NCBI GenBank assembly: GCA_902471875.1
Contig: CABRLN010000030.1
Span: 1-30,659 of the forward strand
DNA: 30,659 nt
Reading direction: 5' to 3'
DNA from: an uncultured Clostridium sp.
Lineage (GTDB): Bacteria; Bacillota; Clostridia; Oscillospirales; Acutalibacteraceae
In this document: positions 15,565 through 22,452 of the stretch, one piece after another
How positions within the stretch are numbered: position 1 is the stretch's first letter
Layout of the letters: every line of letters begins with the position of its first letter
Position numbers and translations under genes: made by a program
Notes under the pieces: model-generated
Told to the model about the DNA's origin: nothing
The model's input: the letters and a program-made list of their open reading frames with translations, nothing else
Databases searched by the model: none

Positions 15565-16245
15565 ATGAGAATTTTAATAGTTGAAGACGAGTTCAGCCTG
15601 GCTGACGCACTTTGTGAAATACTTAAAAAAGAAAAATATACTGTTGATATTTCTACAGACGGACAGGACGGTCTTGACCAAGCACTTACAGGAATTTATG
15701 ACGCCATTGTGCTTGACGTTATGCTGCCTGAGATGAACGGCTTTCAAGTACTTGAAAGCTTACGTTCGGAGGGGATTGAAACTCCTGTTTTAATGCTTAC
15801 GGCAAAAAGCGAGCTTGACGACAAGGTGCGCGGACTTGACTGCGGTGCAGACGATTATTTAACAAAGCCTTTTCAAACTAAAGAGCTTCTTGCAAGACTA
15901 AGGGCAATAACCCGACGCAAGGGTGAAATTGAAAGCAGCACAATAACCTTTGGCGACTTGCAGTTAAACACCAACATTGGCGAAATTTCGTGTACATCAA
16001 CAGGCAAAAGTATGAAATTGGGTGTTAAGGAATTTCAGCTTTTGGAATTTTTACTTAAAAACAAAAACCAAATTGTTACTAAAGACCAAATTGTTGAAAA
16101 GCTGTGGGGACTTGAAAGTGACAGTGAATATAACAATGCAGAGGTTTATGTGTCGTTTACAAGAAAAAAGATTAAATTTATAGGTTCAAAGGTAGCAATA
16201 AAGGCTGTGCGGGGCTTGGGATACACTTTGGAGGAAAATAAATGA
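15565..16245 (+). CDS. OmpR-family response regulator
   Basis: The 226-residue protein has an N-terminal receiver domain with the acidic pair (VEDE, residues 6-9), the phosphoacceptor aspartate in DAIVLDVMLPEMNG near residue 51, Thr in MLTAKSE and Lys in TKPFQ. A winged-helix DNA-binding domain from about 130 to the end finishes with VRGLGYTLEE. The ATG at 15565 is chosen because GAGAAGG lies six bases upstream and the product starts MRILIVEDE as usual. An earlier in-frame ATG adds eight residues. It overlaps the kinase gene by four bases. It probably responds to a cell-envelope signal, but the target genes are unknown. Confidence 0.93.
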   Translation: MRILIVEDEFSLADALCEILKKEKYTVDISTDGQDGLDQALTGIYDAIVLDVMLPEMNGFQVLESLRSEGIETPVLMLTAKSELDDKVRGLDCGADDYLTKPFQTKELLARLRAITRRKGEIESSTITFGDLQLNTNIGEISCTSTGKSMKLGVKEFQLLEFLLKNKNQIVTKDQIVEKLWGLESDSEYNNAEVYVSFTRKKIKFIGSKVAIKAVRGLGYTLEENK

Positions 16246-17477
16246 TTAAACGCCTTAGAATAAAGCTTATAGCGGTACTGACGCTTATACTTTCTTTAGT
16301 ACTGTGCGGAATTTTAGTGGCGGTAAACATTTTTAACTACAATGTTAATATGGACGAGTCGTACCGCCGACTTAATATGATAACTTCAAAGGCAATTGGA
16401 CAGCAGGACCGTATTTATAATTTTTACGGCAACAACAATGAATATTACTATGACAACAGCAGCAGCCTTGCTGACTCTGAAATATACATTGCCTATGTAG
16501 GGCTCGACGGCTATATTAAAAGTATTTATGCCGAAAACAACACCTCTTATACCTACGACCAAATTTCTGCATTTACAAGGCAAACCTTGTCACACTCGGC
16601 AAAGCAAGGCAAAATTGGCAACCTTATTTACACTGTAACAGAAATTAACTACAATGGCTTTGGCACAGCATATGCGGTTGGATTTATGGACAACAGCCGA
16701 AATATTGAAAGCTTTAACATAATGATAATAAGCTCGGTAATAATTTTTGTTGCAGGCACTGTTATTATATTTATTTTGTCACTAATGCTTTCAATGTGGC
16801 TCATTAAGCCTGTTGAAGACGCATTTAACAAGCAAAAGCAATTTATATCAGACGCAAGTCACGAGCTTAAAACCCCTATTGCTGTTATAAGTGCCAACGC
16901 AGAACTTCTTGAAGGTGACATTGGGCAAAACAAATGGCTGGGCTACATTCAGTCAGAATCTGACAGAATGAGCAAGCTGGTAAACAGTTTGCTTACTCTT
17001 ACAAGAATAGAAACACAAGCAGACAAAGCTCTTATGACAAGGTTTGACATTTGCAACGCTATTATGGAGGTTACAATGCCTTTTGAAAGTGTAGCCTTTG
17101 AAAAGGGTGTTATGCTTGAATGCGACCTTGAAAACCAAATTTTTATAAATGGAAACGAAAGTCAGTTAAAGCAGGTTGTAGCTATACTAACCGATAACGC
17201 CGTTAAGCACTGTACAGAAGGCGGAACGGTAAGCGTAAGTGCAGAGCCTTTTAAAAGCAAGTGCCTAATAAAAGTTACAAACACAGGCGAACCTATACCC
17301 GACGGAGAAAAACAAAAGATTTTTGAACGCTTTTACCGTGCCGACCAGTCACGAAACCGTGACAATAACCGCTACGGCTTAGGCTTAGCAATTGCCAAAC
17401 AAATAGTAACCAACCACCACGGTACAATAACCGCCAACAGCACCGACGGCACCACAACCTTTACAGTGCTGGTTTAA
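16242..17477 (+). CDS. Sensor histidine kinase
   Basis: The 411-residue kinase has membrane helices near residues 9-30 and 158-182 around an outer sensor domain of about 125 residues rich in Asn and Tyr. The phosphoacceptor H-box is FISDASHELKTPIAVISANA near 200-219. An ATPase domain follows with the N-box AILTDNAVKHC and the GLGLAIAK G-box; RFYRADQSR lies between them. The region after the second helix is short, so a full HAMP domain is doubtful. Its start overlaps the response regulator stop (ATGA), showing a coupled pair. The sensed signal cannot be inferred. Confidence 0.92.
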   Translation: MIKRLRIKLIAVLTLILSLVLCGILVAVNIFNYNVNMDESYRRLNMITSKAIGQQDRIYNFYGNNNEYYYDNSSSLADSEIYIAYVGLDGYIKSIYAENNTSYTYDQISAFTRQTLSHSAKQGKIGNLIYTVTEINYNGFGTAYAVGFMDNSRNIESFNIMIISSVIIFVAGTVIIFILSLMLSMWLIKPVEDAFNKQKQFISDASHELKTPIAVISANAELLEGDIGQNKWLGYIQSESDRMSKLVNSLLTLTRIETQADKALMTRFDICNAIMEVTMPFESVAFEKGVMLECDLENQIFINGNESQLKQVVAILTDNAVKHCTEGGTVSVSAEPFKSKCLIKVTNTGEPIPDGEKQKIFERFYRADQSRNRDNNRYGLGLAIAKQIVTNHHGTITANSTDGTTTFTVLV

Positions 17478-17537
17478 TAAAATATATTCTTAAATTTAAA
17501 AATTTCGTATAGTTGTCACATATGCAACTTCCCTATC

Positions 17538-17582
17538 AAAAAATCAACAGGCATTTGCTTTTAGCAAACCTGTTGATTTTTT
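17538..17582 (+). terminator. Terminator after the histidine kinase gene
   Basis: Arms AATCAACAGG and CCTGTTGATT extend inward, after a two-base bulge, with TTTGC/GCAAA. The stem is followed by TTTTTT and preceded by AAAAAA, so it may act in both directions. The rest of the 304-bp gap 17478-17781 shows no gene or other clear element. Confidence 0.9.
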
Positions 17583-17781
17583 CATAAAACTACGAATAAA
17601 CGCTTTTTGTTCTGCTAAAATTTAAAATCAAGATTTATATATTTCGTTATTATTCAATTGAAAAAACATTGACTTTAGTCGCTACCAATACTATAATCAT
17701 GGTTATTTTGATAAAATTTTAATTAGCTATATAAAGTTTTTACTGACAAATTGTTAATTACAGAATACCTTATCCAGTTTA

Positions 17782-19905
17782 TTACCTGCGATATTTATAT
17801 AAAATTCTGACAGAATTCAAAATACATAGCATAGCCACGCCTGTGTCGGCAAAAACAGCAAGCCACATATTGGAGTATATTCCCGTTAATCCAAGCAGCA
17901 TAACTATAATTTTAACAGCCAAGGCAAACACTACATTTTCTCGTGAAATAAATGTGGCTTTCTTAGAAATTTCAATAGATTGTGGAATAGACTGAGGTTC
18001 TGAATTCATAAATACAACGTCTGCTGCCTCAATAGCAGCGTCGGCACCGCTGCCCATAGCAGCACCAACATCTGCACCTGCAAGCACAGGTGCATCGTTA
18101 ATACCGTCGCCTACAAACATTACACTGCCCTTTTGCTGTCTAATTTGCTTTAGCGTGCTTAGCTTATCCTGTGGCAACAGTTTTGCATGAACACTGTCTA
18201 TGCCTGTTTGTTTTGCAACAGCCTGCGCCGTTTTTTCTTCGTCACCTGTAAGCATAGCGGTAAAAATGTGCTGTGCTTTAAGCCTTGAAACAGCCTGCTT
18301 TGCACCGTCTTTAACAGTATCAGCAATAACTACATAACCACAATAAGAACCGTTTACTGCCATTAACACCTGCGTACCGTCTGCACTGTTACTGTAATTT
18401 GAAAGGTCAATATTAAAGTCTGACATCAGCTTTATGTTACCGCACAAAACATGTTTTCCGTCAATTTCTGCTTTAATCCCCTTTCCGCTTATTTCTTCTA
18501 TTTTGTCGGTTTTTATTATGGATACCCCCTGTTCATCAGCATAGTCAACAATGCTTTTAGCTATTGGGTGGGTTGAAGCCTGCTCACATGAGGCACACAG
18601 TTGCAACAAATCATCTTTATTACCTTTATAAGCAACAACACTTTGCACTTCAAAATTTCCTTTTGTAATTGTACCTGTTTTATCCATTACAACTGCCTTT
18701 ATATTTGATAAAGTTTCCATAGAAATTCCGCCCTTAAACAGTATGCCCCTTTTTGAGCCTGCACCAATGCCAGAGAAAAACGCCAGTGGCACACTAAGCA
18801 CTAACGCACAAGGACAGCTCATAACTAAAAAGCTAAGTGCAGTGTATATCCACTTTTGAAAATCCTGCCCAGTTACAAGAGGAATAACTATTGCCGTAAA
18901 TAGTGCCACAGCAACTACAATAGGTGTGTAAACACGGGCAAACCTTGTAATAAAATTATCAATTCTAGGCTTACCTGCGGCAGCATTTTCAACAGAGTCA
19001 AGAATTCTTGTTACCATAGACTCTCCTAAGACCTTATCAACCTTTATTTTAAGTACATTTGATGTATTAACACAGCCTGACAGTACATGTGAGCCTTTTT
19101 CTGCCTTTACGGGAACACTTTCACCTGTTACAGCTGAGGTGTCAAGCCTGCTTTCACCCTCAATAATAGTACCGTCAAGGGGAATTCGGTCACCCGGTCT
19201 TACCAATACAATATCCCCCACTTGGGCATTTTCAGCAGGAATTACCGTGACAACATCATCTTTTACAAGACTTACTTGTTCAGGTCGAAGATCAACAACA
19301 TTCATAATTTGGCTTCTGCTACGCTCAACTGCAATTTTCTCAAACAACTCGCCAATTCTGAAAAATAGCATAACACCTACAGATTCAGGGTATTCCGCAA
19401 TAGCAAAAGCACCTAATGTTGCAATACTCATTAAAAAGTTTTCGTCAAACACCTGACCCTTAAGAATGTTTTTGCCTGCCTTAAGCAAAATTTCACCACC
19501 TAGAATTATATAAGAAATTACATACAACACAACAGCAGGAATATTAAAGGACCATATAGTTATTGTGTGTTCACAAACAACAGCTGCCACCAAAAACAGA
19601 ACACCAAGAAATATATTTAAAAAATCCTTTTTATTCGCTTTGAAAATGCTCTGATTTTTTAAATCCTTTTGTTGTAGTTGTGCAACCTCTGCCTTTACTG
19701 TAACTCCGTCCTCTATGCTGTCACAGGTTTTTTGCAAAATTTCTGTAAGCTCGCCTACAGGCGTATTGCTGTTTACCGTCAGTTTTTTTGTTGCAAAGGT
19801 AAATACTGCACTTTCTACCTGCGGCAAGGTTTTTATTTTTTCTTCTATTTTAGCTGCACAGTGAGCACAGTTTAAATTATTTAATATAAATATTTGCTTT
19901 GTCAT
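17782..19905 (-). CDS. P1B-type heavy-metal ATPase, Zn/Cd/Pb exporter
   Basis: The 707-residue ATPase has one N-terminal metal-binding domain with a CAHC site (Cys13, Cys16) and the membrane motif SCPCALVLSVP. It also has the actuator TGES, the phosphorylation site DKTGTITKG, the HP motif in STHPIAKS, and GDGINDAPVLAGADVG. The last helices contain KIIVMLLGL and FADTGVAML. The Lys and Asp there match the P1B-2 (ZntA/CadA) signature for Zn, Cd and Pb. The ATG at 19903-19905 has AAAGGAGG seven bases upstream; a longer frame adds 11 residues without a ribosome site. It has its own promoter with a CzrA-like operator. The ArsR-family gene 355 bp upstream carries the matching zinc site. Confidence 0.95.
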   Translation of the reverse strand: MTKQIFILNNLNCAHCAAKIEEKIKTLPQVESAVFTFATKKLTVNSNTPVGELTEILQKTCDSIEDGVTVKAEVAQLQQKDLKNQSIFKANKKDFLNIFLGVLFLVAAVVCEHTITIWSFNIPAVVLYVISYIILGGEILLKAGKNILKGQVFDENFLMSIATLGAFAIAEYPESVGVMLFFRIGELFEKIAVERSRSQIMNVVDLRPEQVSLVKDDVVTVIPAENAQVGDIVLVRPGDRIPLDGTIIEGESRLDTSAVTGESVPVKAEKGSHVLSGCVNTSNVLKIKVDKVLGESMVTRILDSVENAAAGKPRIDNFITRFARVYTPIVVAVALFTAIVIPLVTGQDFQKWIYTALSFLVMSCPCALVLSVPLAFFSGIGAGSKRGILFKGGISMETLSNIKAVVMDKTGTITKGNFEVQSVVAYKGNKDDLLQLCASCEQASTHPIAKSIVDYADEQGVSIIKTDKIEEISGKGIKAEIDGKHVLCGNIKLMSDFNIDLSNYSNSADGTQVLMAVNGSYCGYVVIADTVKDGAKQAVSRLKAQHIFTAMLTGDEEKTAQAVAKQTGIDSVHAKLLPQDKLSTLKQIRQQKGSVMFVGDGINDAPVLAGADVGAAMGSGADAAIEAADVVFMNSEPQSIPQSIEISKKATFISRENVVFALAVKIIVMLLGLTGIYSNMWLAVFADTGVAMLCILNSVRILYKYRR

Positions 19906-19936
19906 AAGACTGCCTCCTTTTATAAGATATATAAAC

Positions 19937-19956
19937 ATATGAACATATGCTCATAT
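19937..19956. promoter_or_regulatory. CzrA/SmtB-type operator
   Basis: ATATGA and TCATAT flank an eight-base centre (ACATATGC), close to the known ArsR/SmtB-family 12-2-12 operators of CzrA and CadC. It lies just downstream of the predicted start point of the ATPase gene, where repressor binding would block transcription. Confidence 0.75.
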
Positions 19957-19967
19957 TTACTAACATC

Positions 19968-19996
19968 ATAATACTACCCTTTACATCATATGTCAA
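19968..19996 (-). promoter_or_regulatory. Sigma-A promoter of the metal ATPase
   Basis: Minus-strand TTGACA (complement of 19991-19996) and TATTAT (complement of 19968-19973) are exactly 17 bp apart. The start point falls near 19961. Confidence 0.8.
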
Positions 19997-20061
19997 TAGT
20001 TTTAATAGAACTTTTTCATTTATTTTTATACGAATAAAACTGCTTTTCAAAGCCGGATATG

Positions 20062-20104
20062 TTAGGTTAGATAAAACTAATAAGAATACGTTAGTTTAGC
20101 CTAA
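20062..20104. promoter_or_regulatory. DtxR/IdeR-like double box without a gene
   Basis: Within the 355-bp gap 19906-20260, TTAGGTTAG (20062-20070) and TTAGTTTAGCCTAA (20091-20104) resemble the TTAGGTTAGSCTAACCTAA box of iron-dependent DtxR-family regulators. They also pair as an inverted repeat (AAACTAA/TTAGTTT and TTAGG/CCTAA). Downstream on the plus strand come AGGGGATT and an ATG at 20123 whose third codon after it is a stop. No real gene follows, so this may be the promoter stub of a deleted gene. Confidence 0.35.
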
Positions 20105-20216
20105 TTTACAGGGGATTATCAAATGCAAAAATAGAATTATACTATATTACTGTTATATAATTAATTTAAACAAAATTTATCTGCTTTTGCATTTCTATTA
20201 ATTATTCAATAACAAA

Positions 20217-20249
20217 AAGAGACTGCACCAATTTAAAGTGCAATCTCTT
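20217..20249 (-). terminator. Terminator of the arsR-type gene
   Basis: Twelve-base arms (AAGAGACTGCAC and GTGCAATCTCTT on the plus strand) pair with one wobble around a nine-base loop. TTTTTGTT follows on the minus strand. It separates the repressor from the ATPase gene. Confidence 0.85.
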
Positions 20250-20260
20250 AAATACTGTTA

Positions 20261-20584
20261 TTATTCACTTTCTTTCATTTTATGCTGAATGTGCTTTAGA
20301 GCTTGGTTTAATATGTCAACCACATGCTGGTCATCAAGAGAATAGTAAATATTTTTACCCTCTCTTCTGGTTTTAACCTGACCCTCAAGCCTAAGCTGTT
20401 TTAGCTGATGCGAAACAGCCGACTGTGAAATGTCAAGAATATCTGAAATATCATTTACACACATTTCCTTTTGGGACAAGGCATATATAATCTTAACCCT
20501 TGTTTCATCACCAATAACCTTAAAAAATGATGAAAGCTTAGAAACAACCGAAGGCTCCATTTGGATAACATCTCCGTTACTCAT
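20261..20584 (-). CDS. ArsR/SmtB-family metal-sensing repressor, CzrA-like
   Basis: The 107-residue protein is a winged-helix repressor with the recognition helix in ISQSAVSHQLKQLR (residues 52-65) and the wing REGKNIYYSLDD. Its C-terminal helix carries Asp85, His87, His98 and His101. That spacing (DxH-x10-H-x2-H) equals the alpha-5 zinc site of CzrA. The alpha-3 region has only one Cys (Cys42), so a CadC-type thiolate site is incomplete. By family it releases DNA when it binds Zn(II) or Co(II) and so turns on the exporter. The ATG at 20582-20584 has AAGGAGGGG six bases upstream. It is transcribed apart from the ATPase gene, and no clear operator was found before it. Confidence 0.93.
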   Translation of the reverse strand: MSNGDVIQMEPSVVSKLSSFFKVIGDETRVKIIYALSQKEMCVNDISDILDISQSAVSHQLKQLRLEGQVKTRREGKNIYYSLDDQHVVDILNQALKHIQHKMKESE

Positions 20585-20675
20585 TACATACCCCTCCTTA
20601 AACTACATATAATTACAAGACAGCGCATGATTTAACACTACAATATAAATGCTGCCAACATATGATTATAATTAT

Positions 20676-20716
20676 AAAACCATTTTACCCTTTTAGTCAA
20701 TGGGGAAAATGGTTTT
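20676..20716. terminator. Terminator between the cupin and arsR-type genes
   Basis: Fifteen-base arms (AAAACCATTTTACCC and its partner from 20702) pair with one mismatch around an 11-base loop. T-rich sequence follows on both sides. On the minus strand it would end the cupin transcript. Confidence 0.75.
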
Positions 20717-20787
20717 AGCATAAATTAAATTATAAATAAAAGCAGAAATATAATAGAAGCTTATAACAAAACTATTAAAAGCAGTAG

Positions 20788-21096
20788 TTACTTTACTGAA
20801 ATTCCAATCATAACAGTTTCGCCATTATAATTATTCCATATAGAATGAGGTATTTTACCTTCCACCAAAAAAGATTCATTCTTTTTCACAATCACCTCTT
20901 TATCACCAAGCAAAATTTTAGCTTCTCCTTGAGTAACTATAAACAAATGATTATGAGGATGCGTATGCACTTTGGTTGGTCCACCGCCATTAAGGTCAAT
21001 ATAAGCAATAGATCCATCTATTATTTCGCCTGAGTTTTCAAACAATTTTTTAGCCTTAAAATTAGTATGGTTCGGTGGTATAACGAATTTATCCAT
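20788..21096 (-). CDS. Small cupin-domain protein
   Basis: The 102-residue protein is a single cupin_2 barrel. Metal-binding histidines and glutamate lie in VHTHPHNHLFIVTQGEAKI (near 43-61), with the second cupin motif EGKIPHSIWN near 78-87. Small stand-alone cupins bind metals or small ligands and act as isomerases, dioxygenases or sensors. The exact role cannot be read. It has a normal ribosome site (AAGGGAG, eight bases before the ATG) and lies next to decayed mobile DNA. It is probably a single-gene unit. Confidence 0.85.
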   Translation of the reverse strand: MDKFVIPPNHTNFKAKKLFENSGEIIDGSIAYIDLNGGGPTKVHTHPHNHLFIVTQGEAKILLGDKEVIVKKNESFLVEGKIPHSIWNNYNGETVMIGISVK

Positions 21097-21203
21097 AATT
21101 TAATCTCCCTTAAAATCTGTTTTTAATGATTATACCACAGTTGCGATAGTTTTTCTACCTATATAAATATATCCCTCAGACAACAATCTGCGTTGTAAAT
21201 AGA

Positions 21204-21640
21204 TGTGACCCATTTTAGTTAAAAAATAAAGTCAAAGATAGGTATAATGTTTTTCTAATTTTTGGTTGAATTCTTCAACATTTCTGAAGGTTTCCCAGTC
21301 ATAAAAATATCTCTGGTCATTTCTGTAACTCCTTTCCACCTTGCCTTTTAGGCAACTATACGGTACTTCCTTCACATCTATCTGCACTTTTTCTCCGGGT
21401 GTTTTTAGTTCAGGATATCTTCTGTGAACTCGACTTTTTTTCTTTGGTCTGGTCTTCTCTTTTAATCCCATTCGTTTCGCTGCATAGACCATACCTGAGA
21501 AACTTCGGCTGTATCCTTTTCTTATCAAATCGCTGTACACACCTTCCCATCCGTACCTTTCATAGCTCTTTTTGAACGAATTTTTTATTTGCCGTTCTTC
21601 TTTATGAGTATGCGTAATGGTATACTAAATTTGTAACACA
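21204..21640 (-). mobile_element. Remnant of an IS481-type insertion sequence
   Basis: The left boundary TGTGACCCATTTTAGT (from 21204) and the right boundary read on the minus strand from 21640 (TGTGTTACAAATTTAGT) look like imperfect terminal inverted repeats. Between them lies a broken IS481-type transposase. At 437 bp it is far shorter than an intact element (about 1 kb or more). No target duplication was recognised. The boundaries are a best guess. Confidence 0.5.
21232..21606 (-). pseudogene. IS481-type transposase with internal and C-terminal deletions
   Basis: The frame from about 21606 encodes HTHKEERQIKNSFKKSYERYG, then RKGYSRSFSGMVYAAKRMGL and TPGEKVQIDVKEVPYSCLKG. These are the usual segments before and at the start of the rve/DDE core. 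It then jumps directly to KVERSYRNDQRYFYDWETF, which belongs near the end of the core. Roughly 80-90 residues that should lie between (with the second catalytic aspartate) are missing. The junction near 21345 keeps the frame. The tail ends abruptly at KHYTYL. The N-terminal HTH part is also absent. The protein cannot be an active transposase. Confidence 0.8.
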
Positions 21641-21658
21641 AAGTTAGTATACCATTAC
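21614..21658. repeat. Near-perfect 45-bp hairpin
   Basis: Perfect 15-base arms GTAATGGTATACTAA (21614-21628) and TTAGTATACCATTAC (21644-21658) continue inward, after one mismatch, as TTTGT/ACAAA with a three-base loop. The total is 20 of 21 paired positions. It spans the right end of the IS remnant. A reading frame on the plus strand runs from 21629 to a stop at 21761-21763 (ending KSVNQ) but has no recognisable family. Confidence 0.8.
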
Positions 21659-21802
21659 AAGTTTAAGTCAATCAAGAACGCAATAATCAAAGAAGCTATG
21701 AAACTAAATCAAACAGAAAATGAGGTTGAGGAGCAAGAAAACACAAAATCAGTTAATCAATAATCCTTTGGAAATGAGAAAGCGAGAGAGGGAAGCGATA
21801 TT

Positions 21803-22063
21803 TTGCACTCCGTTACAGATGAAGAAGCCAATCAACCCCCCGTTGAATATGAAGAAAACGCCTCCGACGAATTGAAGCCCAATTCAGCCGGAGGCGTTAT
21901 ATATCCTCATTATTATTCAAATTTAAAGCAGAACAACGCTGTGTTTTCTTCTCTTTATCTCCTGCGTTACCTCTGCAATGTCATTCAAAATCAACTTCGC
22001 TTTGAAGAAGAGCAGAAAGCTCAGAGGACAGATAAAAAAACTACAACAGAAGATTCAGGATAA
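21803..22063 (+). other. Unassigned open frame in decayed region, probably not a gene
   Basis: An 86-codon frame opens at a TTG without a ribosome site. The product is polar and unlike any family I know. The stretch 21641-22452 between the IS remnant and htpG holds hairpins and this frame but no supported gene. Fragmentary coding-like stretches in several frames suggest remains of mobile DNA. Confidence 0.15.
21857..21898. repeat. GC-rich hairpin in the decayed region
   Basis: Perfect 10-base arms AACGCCTCCG (21857-21866) and CGGAGGCGTT (21889-21898) enclose a second dyad GAATT/AATTC. It is far richer in GC than its surroundings and has no clear T-run. It may be a relic terminator or a mobile-element end. 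Confidence 0.65.
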
Positions 22064-22164
22064 TAAACGTGATCAGGGATGGAAAATGTAATCACAAATT
22101 TAATGAATAAAGTTGGCAAAAGGGATTTTCTTTAAATCAATCTAATATCGGTAAATTATTTAAA

Positions 22165-22223
22165 CATGGAGGTAAATGCATCATATGATGGTCAGTCATT
22201 GGAGTTAAAATCATACCTCCATG
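22165..22223. repeat. Ten-base inverted repeat around a 12-bp palindrome
   Basis: CATGGAGGTA (22165-22174) and TACCTCCATG (22214-22223) are perfect inverted copies. The palindrome CATCATATGATG (22179-22190) lies between them. ACCTTTTTAT follows on the plus strand. The layout could be a folded RNA ending at the T-run or a paired protein site. I match it to no known RNA class. Confidence 0.5.
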
Positions 22224-22338
22224 CGACAGCACCTTTTTATATTAATATCAAATGCGTATTGAACTATTTTTAAGAGCTTTTAGGCATTAAGATATTCCAT
22301 ATTAATATGTATCTAAAATATAACAATAAACATATATT

Positions 22339-22370
22339 TTTACAATTTTTATAATTCTAAAAATTGTAAA
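22339..22370. repeat. AT-rich 13-base inverted repeat downstream of htpG
   Basis: Perfect arms TTTACAATTTTTA and TAAAAATTGTAAA with a six-base loop. It lies about 80 bp after the htpG stop on the minus strand and may help end that transcript, though the stem is poor in GC. A weaker ACATCTG/CAGATGT pair lies closer to the gene. Confidence 0.45.
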
Positions 22371-22452
22371 GAAAAAGCATAAAATACTGCTTTGTACAGA
22401 TTGCTTTCAACTTTGCAGATGTCTTCGATTATTTTATAACATCTGTATGAAA

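Noticed and set aside
21978..22091. Short basic 37-codon plus-strand frame in the decayed region
   Set aside because: No ribosome site, no promoter and no recognisable family; it overlaps another equally unsupported frame.
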